NCBI GenBank assembly: GCA_003024785.1
Contig: PUQB01000081.1
Coordinates: 62,001 to 126,000, forward strand
Length of the DNA stretch: 64,000 nt
Origin: Selaginella tamariscina
Taxonomy: Eukaryota; Streptophyta; Lycopodiopsida; Selaginellales; Selaginellaceae
Direction of reading: 5' to 3'
Shown in pieces: positions 13,900 through 24,855 of the stretch (position 1 is its first letter; each line of letters opens with the position of its first letter). The notes beneath the pieces were generated by a model. It saw nothing but the letters and a program-made list of their open reading frames with translations, was not told where the DNA came from and did no database searches. The position numbers and the translations under genes were made by a program.

Positions 13900-14091
13900 T
13901 GTAAGATACTGTATATTAGGTATATACGCATGTGTATATACACACATGCGTAGTGACACATGGGTGGTGATCTGGCCCCCATGTGTCAGCGCCACGTGTC
14001 GCATGTGTGCCACGTGGCAGGAGGTCTCCTGTATATAAGCAGGGTTTTTTAAACTAATATCTGACATTTATTTAATATATCTGCTCTTTCA
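13900..14091 (+). repeat. 5' LTR
   Basis: TG...CA termini, 192 bp. It contains an inverted repeat near 13921-13952 (ACGCATGTG...CACATGCGT), two CACGTG motifs and a TATA box. Compared with the 3' LTR it differs by four single-base indels and no substitution. Confidence 0.95.
13993..14038 (+). promoter_or_regulatory. LTR promoter: two G-boxes and a TATA box
   Basis: CACGTG occurs at 13993-13998 and 14011-14016, followed by GTATATAAG at 14031. G-boxes are known bZIP/bHLH targets in plants, so light- or stress-responsive transcription is a reasonable inference, not shown. Confidence 0.55.
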
Positions 14092-14144
14092 TTGGTGGAG
14101 AAGTTGGGTATTCCTTTCTTCCGCATTTTCTTTTTCTTGTTTCC

Positions 14145-15542
14145 ATGACAATGAACATGGAGACGGCTTTTAGCATTATTGCTACTGCTATTGATGCACA
14201 AACTAAGTTGTTGGAGCGCTTCGTTGAGGGTCCGTCCTCCTCTTCCCCGTCTGAGCCTCATGCCGGGGGATCTGCTTCTAGTACTCCTTCATCTTCTTCA
14301 CAGGCCACAAATCCGAGGGTTCGACCCCGATCTTTTTGTGGTGATCCGGGAGATGATGTATACCACTGGTTTGATCATTTCCAAGTCATTGTTCGTTACC
14401 ATGGTTGGGATGAGGCCCGTGCTCTCAGAGAATTCCCTACATGTTTGGAAGGCCCTGCGCTCAAGTGGTATAATGGATTGGCTGCGGAGATTCAAGCCAA
14501 TAGTAATCGGTTAACGGAATGCCTCAAACGTACGTTTGGCAAAGTTGAGGATTCAGATGATGCTTTCCAACAACTGCATGCGATACGACAACATCCTGGT
14601 GAGTCTGTTATGCGGTTCAGTATTAGGTTCGGGGATTTAGTTCGGCGTGCATATCCTAACATGCCTGAGCCTATTAAGCTCGGTATGTTATGGCCAACTA
14701 TGCGACCCGAACTTGTTCGATTCGTTCGGGCTCTTCGTCCTACCACATTGGAGGAAGCTTTTGCACTAGCTCAACGTTTTGAGTTGGTGCCTGGTGAGGG
14801 CCGTGTTCCCCTTGGGTTACCTGCTCCTCTTGTTCAGCGTGCTGATCCAATGGAGGTTGATGCTGCTGCATATGTGCCCGCACGGCAAGCCTTTCGTGGT
14901 CGACCTCGGGGCCCACCCCGTGGACCACCTCCACGAAATCGTCCTGCACCTGCTCCAGTACCTGCCCGTGGTGGTCAAAATCCACGGATTCGTGACAGGA
15001 GGAATCGGAACAATGCAGGTCACCCAATCAAGTTCATTGTTGGGCCTGTTGGGCGCCTGGACATACTTGGCGGGCATGCGATGTGTATCCTGATTGGCGT
15101 CCACCACATCCAGGCTGGCGACCATATGTTCCGGATGGTGTGCCTGTGGCGGCCATTATGTCTGATGATGAGCTTCCAGATGACGAAGCCTCTCTTGCAG
15201 GTGGATCTGTTGCGGAAAACCAGTAATCGTACGGGCGACGGAGGGATCCCGTGCGATGGAGACTTCACCTCCATGCTTTTTTCCGCTATGCATATCAAGG
15301 GTTTGCAAGTTCCACCAGATCATCCAGTTTTCACATTTTCTGCACGAGTGAATGATCTTTCAGTCACAGTGCTTGTGGATACAGGATCCAGTATGTCTTC
15401 CATAACTACTTCTCTAGCGCATCGGTGCTCATTACCCTTAAGACGTGCAGATAAGGTCTTGCACATTTTATATGGTAATGGGCAGTCTCGTGCAGTATCA
15501 CAGTACACCACTTCGACTACGCTGGTTTGGGTGCCAATGTAA
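14145..15542 (+). CDS. gag: Gag plus protease N-terminus of the Ty3 element
   Basis: ATG at 14145, just after the 5' LTR. Residues ~60-210 form a Ty3-type capsid (YHWFDHF, GPALKWYNGL, LKRTFG, RFSIRFGDLVRRAYP). A Pro/Arg-rich tail (RGRPRGPPRGPPPRN) follows. A CCHC zinc knuckle is expected next but is not readable in this frame, probably because of an indel near 15000-15100. The end of the frame carries the aspartic protease active site, VLVDTGSS, near residue 415. The frame then stops at 15542, while the protease continues in another frame. Confidence 0.9.
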   Translation: MTMNMETAFSIIATAIDAQTKLLERFVEGPSSSSPSEPHAGGSASSTPSSSSQATNPRVRPRSFCGDPGDDVYHWFDHFQVIVRYHGWDEARALREFPTCLEGPALKWYNGLAAEIQANSNRLTECLKRTFGKVEDSDDAFQQLHAIRQHPGESVMRFSIRFGDLVRRAYPNMPEPIKLGMLWPTMRPELVRFVRALRPTTLEEAFALAQRFELVPGEGRVPLGLPAPLVQRADPMEVDAAAYVPARQAFRGRPRGPPRGPPPRNRPAPAPVPARGGQNPRIRDRRNRNNAGHPIKFIVGPVGRLDILGGHAMCILIGVHHIQAGDHMFRMVCLWRPLCLMMSFQMTKPLLQVDLLRKTSNRTGDGGIPCDGDFTSMLFSAMHIKGLQVPPDHPVFTFSARVNDLSVTVLVDTGSSMSSITTSLAHRCSLPLRRADKVLHILYGNGQSRAVSQYTTSTTLVWVPM

Positions 15543-15984
15543 GTTTCCCTCTGGGTCTCTTAGGGTTGTCCCTTCCCAGGTCTTTGACATTATTCTGGGA
15601 TGTGATTGGTTAAAGCAGTCGAAAGGTACATGTGATTTTTCACTCTCTCCTCCTGTATTACGCTTGGAGTCTGTGTCTTGCAGTCTGTTCCTTTACGTCC
15701 AGAGAAGCTTGTTGCTGTTTGTATCACATACAGCTCCTTTGATTCCGGTCTTGGGGTGGTGTTCATCTCAACAGGTTCAAATGCCGGATCCGTCACCTGA
15801 GTGTCGAGCACACTGCATCGAACAACTTAAGAAACAGTATGCAAGTTTGTTCAAATTTGATCTGTCCCAAGGTGCACGTGTGAAGACTCGACACTGTATA
15901 CCCACCGGCAATGCAAAGCCTTTCAAAGTCCCGGTTCGACGCAGGTCACCAAAAGTTATCAGCCATGCGAACAGCTGTTACTGA
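15445..15984 (+). CDS. pol: Protease C-terminus and linker to reverse transcriptase
   Basis: This frame begins inside the preceding one and holds FDIILGCDWL, the usual second conserved block of Ty3 proteases, then the pre-RT linker with VKTRHCIPTGNAKPFKVPVR. The offset from the gag-protease frame implies an indel between about 15480 and 15545. Confidence 0.75.
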   Translation: MQIRSCTFYMVMGSLVQYHSTPLRLRWFGCQCKFPSGSLRVVPSQVFDIILGCDWLKQSKGTCDFSLSPPVLRLESVSCSLFLYVQRSLLLFVSHTAPLIPVLGWCSSQQVQMPDPSPECRAHCIEQLKKQYASLFKFDLSQGARVKTRHCIPTGNAKPFKVPVRRRSPKVISHANSCY

Positions 15985-16690
15985 TATGATTGGTAAACGA
16001 GTGTGTCGTCCGTCACGGAGTCCATGGGCATGTGAACCTCATTTGGTTCCCAAGCCTGATGGATCTCTCCGATTTTGTGTGGATTACCGACCTCTTAACG
16101 ATGTTACCATCAAAGATGTCTATCCACTTCCGAACTCTGCCGATCTATTAGATCGTTTGGGTCAGAGTCGATGGTTTACTAAGTTGGATTTGGCATCAGG
16201 ATATTGGCAGGTTCCTATGGCTGAGGAGGATATTCCAAAAACGGCCTTCCGGACACCATTTGGTCTTTACGAGTTTTTGGTCATGCCTTTTGGATTGACT
16301 TCAGCTCCTGCCACCTTTCAACGCATGATGGATGAGCTTCTTTCCGATATGCCTGATATCACTGCCGATTTTATCGACGATGTGCTCATTCATGGGTCTG
16401 GTTCTTGGGAGGATCACATTCGTGATGTACGGCGCGTTCTTGATCGATTTCGAGAAGTTGGCCTGAAGTTGAAACTTGAAAAGTGTGTGTTTGGTTCGAC
16501 CGACACCACTTACTTGGGTTACCGTATATCTCGAGAGGGTTTACAGGTGGATCCAATGAAGTTGCGAGCTGTTCGAGAGTTCCCTCGTCCCGTACAGTAC
16601 AGGAAGTCCAGCGTTTCTTGGGCACGGTGCAGTACTTGGGTCGATTCATCGATCATCTCACTGATCGAACTGCCCCTCTTCGGGAGTTAG
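15911..16690 (+). CDS. pol: Reverse transcriptase
   Basis: Classic RT blocks in order: LVPKPDGSLRFCVDYRPLN, FTKLDLASGYWQVPM, KTAFRTPFGLYEFLVMPFGL, and the catalytic FIDDVLIHG, followed by LGYRISREG in the thumb. Phe replaces Tyr before the IDD catalytic pair, a substitution known in some Ty3 elements. The frame shifts near 16600, where the connection and RNase H continue in the overlapping frame. Confidence 0.95.
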   Translation: MQSLSKSRFDAGHQKLSAMRTAVTDMIGKRVCRPSRSPWACEPHLVPKPDGSLRFCVDYRPLNDVTIKDVYPLPNSADLLDRLGQSRWFTKLDLASGYWQVPMAEEDIPKTAFRTPFGLYEFLVMPFGLTSAPATFQRMMDELLSDMPDITADFIDDVLIHGSGSWEDHIRDVRRVLDRFREVGLKLKLEKCVFGSTDTTYLGYRISREGLQVDPMKLRAVREFPRPVQYRKSSVSWARCSTWVDSSIISLIELPLFGS

Positions 16691-17574
16691 TTCGTCCACA
16701 GGTATCTTTCAGGTGGACTCGCAGGTGTCAGCAGGCATTTGACCAGTTAAAAGAGTTCCTGACAACTCCACCATTGCTTCAATACCCAGATTTTACTCGT
16801 CCGTTCATTTTACGAGTAGATGCCTCAGATGTTGGTATTGGTGGTGTATTGATGCAAACTGATGCTGTGGATTCTTCAATTCGACACCCGGTGGCTTACA
16901 TTAGTCGAGTACTCACGCCGGCTGAGCGGAATTATTCCACTACTGAAAAAGAATGCCTTGCTGCTGTTTGGGGTTTTGAACGACTTCATGCCTACTTACA
17001 TGGGAGTGAAACACTTTTGGAGTGTGATCATGCTGCTGTCACTTCCTTATTAAAACGGAAGAATTTAGTGGGTCGCGTAGCCAGATGGGCATTACGTCTC
17101 CAGGTATATAACTTTAAGGTGGTGCACAGGCCTGGGCGAACAATGGTGGATGCGGATGCACTTTCTCGAGCACCCCTCTCCGATTCCACTTTGCCTGCTC
17201 ATGCAGTAGCTGCAGCATTCGGTTTGATACAAGCCCCTCAGGTATTCGATGCCGACTTACCATCCTTGGAACAGTGGCAGGATGCTCAAAAACATGAACC
17301 ATGGACGAGGCAATTACGCGATGCGTTTGCAAATCCGTCTTCCGAACCTCGGTTTCGACAATATCATGCTCAGTTTCGACTTCAGGATGGTTTATTGTAT
17401 TTTATTGGGACAAATCCAGAGGACAGATGGCGTTTGGCTGTACCCTCTACATATGTTCCACACCTTCTTCGAGCATATCATGATTCACCTATTGTTGGAG
17501 GTCATCTTGGTCACCAACGAGTGTTGGAGAAGCTGCGCCGATCATTTTATTGGCCAGCATGCGTGGTGATGTGA
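16483..17574 (+). CDS. pol: RT thumb, RNase H and integrase N-terminus
   Basis: The readable part starts around 16600 with VQRFLGTVQYLGRFI. RNase H follows: FILRVDASDVGIGGVL, RNYSTTEKECLAAVW and RPGRTMVDADALSRA. The integrase zinc-binding start is GGHLGHQRVLEKLRRSFYWP. The two cysteines of the HHCC finger (CPTCQTRN) lie just after the stop in another frame, so an indel sits near 17570. Confidence 0.93.
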   Translation: MCVWFDRHHLLGLPYISRGFTGGSNEVASCSRVPSSRTVQEVQRFLGTVQYLGRFIDHLTDRTAPLRELVRPQVSFRWTRRCQQAFDQLKEFLTTPPLLQYPDFTRPFILRVDASDVGIGGVLMQTDAVDSSIRHPVAYISRVLTPAERNYSTTEKECLAAVWGFERLHAYLHGSETLLECDHAAVTSLLKRKNLVGRVARWALRLQVYNFKVVHRPGRTMVDADALSRAPLSDSTLPAHAVAAAFGLIQAPQVFDADLPSLEQWQDAQKHEPWTRQLRDAFANPSSEPRFRQYHAQFRLQDGLLYFIGTNPEDRWRLAVPSTYVPHLLRAYHDSPIVGGHLGHQRVLEKLRRSFYWPACVVM

Positions 17575-17589
17575 TCAGGTATATTCAAA

Positions 17590-18333
17590 GTGTCCCACTT
17601 GTCAAACTCGGAATTCCTCTACGACTCGGGCCATGGGGTGTTGGAATCCATCAATGTCTCTCGCCCTTTTGAGTTAATTGCAGTGGATTTAATGGGACCT
17701 TTTCCACGTTCTTCTCAAGGTAACCAGTACATCATTGTTGTATCCGATTATTTAACTCGATGGGTGGAGGTTGGTGCTCTTCCGGATGCAACTGCCATGT
17801 CAACAGCTTTGTTTCTGTTCGATAATGTGGTTTTGCAGCATTCTTGTCCAGAGCGGATGTTATCAGACAATGGCCCCGCTTTCATTGCAGAGGTATTCCG
17901 AGTGTTGTGTGAGAGGTTAGGGGTAAAACATTCATTTGCCTCTCCGTATCATCCACAAACTGATGGTTTGGTGGAGCGATTGAATCGGACCTTCAAGGGT
18001 ATGATCTCGAAGTATGTGAACTTCAATCACACGGACTGGGATTGGTATTTGCGATGTTTGAGATTTGCTTATGTAACAGGCATTCAGAGTTCGATTGGTA
18101 TCTCTCCATTCAAGGCATTGTATGGATATGATCCTAAGTTGCCTAGTGAATTGGGGTTATCATCGAATCTGCCACGTGCCGAGGATGCAAAGATGTGGGC
18201 TCGACATTTGGATGCTGTTTTGCCTCTTCTGCGTGCAGAGTCTGCTGAACATCTTGGTCGAGCTCAAATGCGCAGCAATCTTCTTACAATGCACGACATC
18301 AAATTCCACCAGATTTTGCTGACGGTGACTTAG
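17590..18333 (+). CDS. pol: Integrase catalytic core
   Basis: DDE core: Asp in AVDLMGPFPR, Asp in MLSDNGPAF, Glu in TDGLVERLNRTFKG. WYLRCLRFAYV and SPFKALYGYDP are the usual downstream blocks. The first ~17 residues are probably out of frame with the authentic protein. The frame stops at 18333, but the C-terminus continues in the next frame. Confidence 0.95.
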   Translation: MSHLSNSEFLYDSGHGVLESINVSRPFELIAVDLMGPFPRSSQGNQYIIVVSDYLTRWVEVGALPDATAMSTALFLFDNVVLQHSCPERMLSDNGPAFIAEVFRVLCERLGVKHSFASPYHPQTDGLVERLNRTFKGMISKYVNFNHTDWDWYLRCLRFAYVTGIQSSIGISPFKALYGYDPKLPSELGLSSNLPRAEDAKMWARHLDAVLPLLRAESAEHLGRAQMRSNLLTMHDIKFHQILLTVT

Positions 18334-18334
18334 T

Positions 18335-18613
18335 CCTGGTACGTTTTCCCAAGCTGACTGCACCTGGGCTTGCAACTGGTTTATTACATAAGTGGCTTGG
18401 TCCCTACCGAGTACTCCGAAAGGTTGGTCCTCAGGTATATCAAGTACAGTTGGTGGGATCTCATGAGGTTGAGATAGTTCACGTGGTTCGAATGAAACGG
18501 TTTGTCGTTCGAGACTCGTTGAGTACATTTGGTCATACCTTAGATGGCCCAGCTCACACGGATCCAGGACCATCAGATCCATCACCATCTACACAGCCGC
18601 AGAGGGGAGGATA
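18335..18613 (+). CDS. pol: Integrase C-terminal GPY/F module
   Basis: Reading on in a shifted frame gives DLVLVRFPKL, then HKWLGPYRVLRKVGPQVYQV, the GPY/F signature that follows Ty3 integrases, and a Pro/Ser-rich tail to a TAG at 18611-18613. No chromodomain is seen. Confidence 0.85.
18601..18610 (+). promoter_or_regulatory. Polypurine tract
   Basis: AGAGGGGAGG just upstream of the 3' LTR, the standard plus-strand primer position. Confidence 0.85.
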
Positions 18614-18614
18614 G

Positions 18615-18808
18615 TGTAAGATACTGTATATTAGGTTATATACGCATGTGTATATACACACATGCGTAGTGACACATGGGTGGTGATCTGGCCCCCATGT
18701 GTCAGCGCCACGTGTCGCATGTGTGCCACGTGGCAGGAGGTCTCCTGTATATAAGCAGGGTTTTTGTAAACTAATACTGACATTTCATTTAATATATCTG
18801 CTCTTTCA
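18615..18808 (+). repeat. 3' LTR
   Basis: 194 bp, TG...CA, same G-boxes and TATA box as the 5' LTR. Differences are one-base indels near the AGGTATATACG segment, the T-run before TAAAC, TAATATCTG and CATTTATTT. Confidence 0.95.
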
Positions 18809-19014
18809 AATGGAACTTTTCAAAAAGTTTTTTTGGGTTTTAATATTCATTTTGCACCGGTCAAAAAAGTGGAATATACCAGTATCTTTTTGAGTTTATT
18901 TTTTAAGTATTTTCTTTTAAAAGAAAAGTTAAAAGGTACCAAAAAAATTTCAATCTGCACTTAAATTAAAAGATTCTCTATAAAAGTGCCTCTCTGCACA
19001 CAACCCCTTTTAAG

Positions 19015-19266
19015 TTACAATTTTTTGAATTTTTGGATTTTTTGGAATGCCCTGCCACCTGCTGCTGGAGCTGGAGCAGCACCTCCAGTAGGGCTCCCGG
19101 GATTGTATCCCGGGAATGGAGCTGCTGGAAACCCCAAACCTGATGATGCCGGTGATGCCGGAGAACTCGAGTAGTCGAAGAAGCCAGTAAGATCCATGGA
19201 TCCGGCATCTAATCGTCTCCTCCCTGAATCAATCTGGAGATGGCGCGAGATGTGGCGCGACCCCAT
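19015..19266 (-). pseudogene. Gly/Pro/Ala-rich N-terminal fragment inside the TIR element
   Basis: An 83-residue frame starting MGSRHISRHLQ and including MDLTGFFDYSSSP, then a Gly/Ala/Pro-rich stretch. It resembles the starts of NAM-like or Myb-like accessory proteins of plant Harbinger elements. The match is by composition and a few residues only. No DNA-binding domain follows, so it is a fragment at best, probably kept when the non-autonomous element formed by internal deletion. Confidence 0.35.
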
Positions 19267-19329
19267 TTCTCAAGAACCCTACAAAAAAAAAACTGATGTG
19301 TCGGCAGCGTGGTAGGAAAAAAGTGACTT

Positions 19330-19365
19330 AAAAAATAAACGTCCTCCAGAGGACGTTTATTTTTT
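19330..19365. repeat. Perfect hairpin, 17-bp arms
   Basis: AAAAAATAAACGTCCTC, a 2-base spacer, then its exact reverse complement, within the TIR element. It could form a foldback or cruciform. No transcript evidence. Confidence 0.85.
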
Positions 19366-19619
19366 GAAGGGAATCTTTTATTTTTTTGGCATATGCTTGA
19401 GTATATATTAGAAATAAAAGATCTTTTATTTGGGTGCAGAACCAGCCCTAAATGTAAGATTCCTTTTATTTTTTTAGCAGAAAAGTAAGTTTTTCTTTTA
19501 ACTCTGGTGCAGAACCAACTTTTACACTTTTTTGGCCAAAAAAGTGGTCAAAAAAAGTGGGTGCGGAGGCCCTATTACGTCTACATTGTCTCTGTCCTAT
19601 ATAAAGATTAATAAATAAT

Positions 19620-20180
19620 TGTGTGTTCATGCGTGTTTCACTTGGGTGAACTTGCAGATATCATTGAAGTCCAACTTATGAAGACTACCGTCCAAAACAC
19701 CTTTTGCGTCTTCTCACAGCCCGAAGTACCGTACATGTTAATAAGCGCATTTCTAAGTGTGACATTTGAGTACCAGCCGTCCGATACAAACATCTTGTGC
19801 ACCGTCAATCGGTTTCTGCGTCACCGATCTAGCATCCAAAAACTTATGAAGGTTACACTGTTCGGTTTAACGTCCATCTTCTTGAAGGAGCTCAACGGCC
19901 GATCATGCCGGACCAACTGAGGCAGTTCTTTCTCTCCGTCGAGTCGAACAGTTGTCTAGCGTCTTCAAGAAGACACACAAAATTATGATAAGTCAAGGCC
20001 TGCCACAATTGTCCGAGCATGTACTTGCCTTTACTTGAGCAACCGTCATCCTGTAGGCTTTACTCCTAAGTAATAGCGTGGGGATATCACTTGTGACCAT
20101 GTATGGGAAATGTGCGTCTCCAAAGGAGTATTCGACAAGCTCACAGAGAAACCATCCAACTGGGAAAGTAATGTATGCTC
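19620..20180 (-). pseudogene. Degraded PLS-type PPR gene, copy A
   Basis: Reading leftward gives NALINMYG at 19749-19726, then SWTSMISAS, with upstream EDARQLF-like and WFLCELVEYSFGDAHFP segments near 20050-20160. These are PLS-class pentatricopeptide motifs, which in land plants act in organelle RNA processing and editing. The frame breaks every few dozen codons and no terminal E or DYW domain is visible. The better preserved paralogue is at 53370-53960. The relic is head-to-tail with ARM-like gene A on the same strand. Confidence 0.65.
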
Positions 20181-21095
20181 TCTCTCTCACACACACACCA
20201 CACAGATTGTATATTTTTAAAACATGTATATTCGTGATACATGGAGCGGAACAACACGTATATGCGTAGCGGAGATGCATGGGAAAGTAATTTATGCTCT
20301 CTCTCTCTCACTCAACACACACGCCTTCAGAGACCGTACCAAGCTCAGAACAGATGCCAAGAGCAATAGTGTATGTGATGTTGCAACAAAGTGAGGTGTT
20401 CATTACCCAGTACAAGTTCAGACCAGGTCGGAGACGGTCATTTGCTGACATGTGTCATATATCTCACCCTTGGTTATGGTTATGTATGGAATGTGAACCA
20501 ATAATTTAGAAGATGCAATCTGTCATGTTAGACTGTGATAATTTATTTTAAAATATGCTAAATTTATTCAAATTTAGTCTTAAGGTAATAAAGGTTAAAA
20601 AATAATAAAAATATTCAGGCAATATACTGGATGAGAATAATTTGAATATAACCATATATATGTATGTATGTATGTATTAGCATAAATATATTTTATATAC
20701 AAAAACATATTTATGTATTGGCATTGTAAGTAATATTATTTATAAATTATAATAAATTAAAATATTAATTTTTAAGTTAATTATAACTATTGAATATTAA
20801 TATTAAAATACTTTAAATTTTCTAAAAAACAGTCAAACGTATGTATATGTAATAAAAGCAATGAAATAGAAAATAAACATAATTATAATTAATTAAAATA
20901 AACACATTAATTTTAAGAATTAATATGAGTATTTTTGAATTTTGCCGACTTTCTTACATACCCAATATGTTAATATCTCTGTTCAATATGTGAGTATGTT
21001 TAAACTGTACTTAAAATCAGTATAATACATGTGTGTACATATTATATTTGTCTAAATACACACAGGTATTCGCGTTAACGACGATTACAACCGTA
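20181..21095. other. Mixed flank, then AT-rich DNA
   Basis: 20181-20515 still aligns with 54110-54540 next to gene B, including CTCTCTC/CACACA tracts. The similarity stops near 20515. 20520-21050 is AT-rich with no gene. Confidence 0.6.
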
Positions 21096-22945
<1,850 letters not shown>

Positions 22946-23393
22946 AGCGGCTTAATTTACCTACTTCCAAATCCAAGATTTAATCAAAATCTTTACAAAC
23001 GAACTATCATGATATGTTTAAATAAAATATTAAATATAAATTAAAAAAAAATTATAGAACTTATCTAGAATTATATTTAAAATAAAAATATTAAATATAA
23101 ATTAAAAAATTTATAGAACTTATCTCGACTTTTTTGGATGGTACGGGTAAGTGGAAATAGATGAAGTTTTTTTTTTTTTGAAAGAATGTCATAATGAAGA
23201 GCTTTTGCATAATCTTATGGTACTAAAGAGATTACTCATTTTTTTTCAATTATGCCACAACCATTCATTTTTGTACAGTCTTTGTACGTTTATGTGCATG
23301 TGTACATATATGACTACATGCAAATCATTTGCTTTGAAACAGTTGAAATCTTCGCTTCTGTTGAGAGTAGACAGTTCATTTAAAATATCATGC

Positions 23394-23441
<48 letters not shown>

Positions 23442-23585
23442 GGTAATGACTGATATATAGTGTGTAAAATTGTAGTCTCTACCAATATAAAGATAAACAA
23501 TAAGTAATAAACAAAAGAAATTCAAAATTTGAAGTATATGTAGAACCTCTTACTATTCCTCTGGTGGGAAAAGTGGTAAAGAGTT
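22946..23585. other. AT-rich spacer with a (GT)n(GA)n microsatellite
   Basis: Contains two tandem ~70-bp AT-rich blocks (22990-23125) and a GT/GA microsatellite at 23395-23440. No gene seen. Confidence 0.65.
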
Positions 23586-24301
23586 TCAGAGGAGGAACTC
23601 TGGAAGGAGTGGAGCAGCGACATGAATTATCTCAACCTCTCCACGCTCCCCGCCAGACTCTTCAACCACATACCTCCAATCACTCACCTACAATGAGTAA
23701 AACATAACTAATTTATTACACTTGTGTAAGAAAGCTACACACAACACACACAAACACACACCTGCATACTCTTGTGCAAGTCGACATCTCTTATGTAGAT
23801 CGTGAAAAGCATTTTCACAACTTGGTTATGTAAAAGACACCATATTGTGAAATAGACAAAGCCACCCGTGAATCCCACGGACCTCGGAGCGTTCTCATCC
23901 ACAAAGTCAGACACATGCATCGTGGACTCATCAAGTTCCTGGCTGTCTTTGATAAAGTGCTCCTTTAGATACTCTTGCAGCTCTTCTGTGTAAGCTTTCT
24001 GCTCCTTCTCCAGTCCTAACCTCTGTGCCATCCCTTTAGCATGCTCGATATGTGCGGCCTTGACTCTTTCAACGTTCTTAAGATACCCAATCCTGTATAA
24101 GACTATGAAATACCACCTTATATTATATAAATTTAATAAATAGAACAGAAATTACCACACAGGATGATCGGTTGGAACCACTGACCGGTATTGTTTATCG
24201 TAATTCTTCCAGAACCAGGTGTCTCTTGCTTTGGCAGCGACCCGGGAGATACAGTGACTTCGGGAAGGACAGGTAAGGTGCTGCGCGCCATGGATGTTTA
24301 C
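23586..24301 (-). CDS. Unrecognised protein, three exons, one membrane helix
   Basis: Splicing 24301-24156, 24092-23762 and 23687-23586 gives one continuous frame ending at a TGA (23586-23588), with GT-AG borders throughout. Exon 1 reads ARDTWFWKNYDKQYRSVVPT, exon 2 has a charged helical stretch (ERVKAAHIEHAKGMAQRLG), then GFVYFTIWCLLHNQVVKML (likely membrane helix) and YIRDVDLHKSMQ. Exon 3 reads SDWRYVVEESGGERGEVEII. The 5' start is unresolved: an ATG at 24291 is out of this frame, so an upstream exon is likely beyond the TTACAG acceptor at 24302. I do not recognise the family. Intact splicing and frame make this the best candidate for a working gene in the window. Confidence 0.6.
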
Positions 24302-24855
24302 CTGTAAGTGGCAGGATCTGGACCGTTCCTTTTTTTTATGTCATTTGTGGGTTCGTTCCTTGTACAGAATCTACCACCCAATGCTGTGTGTGATGAAAGA
24401 AAGTTGCAAAGACAATTTCCATTTTCACTTATTAAATGTACTAATATTTATATGTGAATTCTCGGACACGCCTTCATATATGTATAGAAATAATCTAGCA
24501 TTGTGCATATTGTGAAGAGAGTATGTATCTCTTACTCTACATTCCTTCCTATGAACACACATGCATGCAAGAGTATAGTCAACCTAGAAACCAGCGCAGA
24601 TGGTTTTATTTATGATTTTCGTATACACATTATAAATGTATTCATCTCACACAATTATGATATTTAACCTCTCTTCTAATGGATGCCTAAGACTTAGCAT
24701 CTTAATGCTTAAATTATCAAACTCTCAATGTTAACCCACCACACAACTTTCAAAAGGAGTACCTTAAGCATTGTACTGTGTACTAACTAGCCTAATGTTA
24801 TATGTTCATGAAACATTATTTATCAAGATGTGTACTATATCGCCATAAATGCACA
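24302..24855. other. Intergenic DNA, possible upstream part of the preceding gene
   Basis: Moderately AT-rich with no convincing exon. It may hold the missing first exon of the leftward gene ending at 23586. It stops at the terminus of the transposon relic. Confidence 0.4.

Larger units (their letters stand above)
13900..18808 (+). mobile_element. Ty3/Gypsy LTR retrotransposon, full length
   Basis: Two near-identical LTRs (192 and 194 bp, starting TGTAAG and ending CTTTCA) enclose gag-protease, reverse transcriptase, RNase H and integrase in the Ty3 order, with a polypurine tract before the 3' LTR. The domains lie in different frames because of several indels. Integrase ends in a GPY/F-type module without a visible chromodomain. 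The sequence after the 5' LTR (TTGGTGGAGAAGTTGGG) does not match the usual initiator-Met primer site, so the primer tRNA is unclear. A 5-bp target duplication is not evident (TTGAA against AATGG). It sits 30 bp inside the left end of the small TIR element. Confidence 0.96.
13870..19572. mobile_element. Small TIR DNA element hosting a Ty3 insertion
   Basis: GGGCCTCCGCAC starts at 13870 and its exact inverse GTGCGGAGGCCC ends at 19572. Without the retrotransposon (13900-18808) the element is about 0.8 kb. The paralogous locus beside gene B (53310-53370) has neither terminus, so the insertion came after the duplication. TA/TTA-rich flanks are compatible with a 2-3 bp target duplication but do not define it. 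A GGGC start, TTA-like flanks and an internal Gly/Pro/Ala-rich start-of-protein fragment suggest a PIF/Harbinger-type non-autonomous element; this assignment is an inference. A second terminus-like motif (GTGCAGAACCAGCCCTA) near 19435 hints at older nesting. Confidence 0.7.

Noticed and set aside
19621-19920. Rightward 99-codon frame
   Set aside because: The opposite strand shows PPR motifs here and in the paralogue, so this is an antisense shadow.
24156-24291. Coding start at 24291 (MARSTLPVLPEV...)
   Set aside because: This frame can also be spliced to exon 2, but the alternative frame gives a far more protein-like sequence (DTWFWKNYDKQYR) and a clean junction at 24092.
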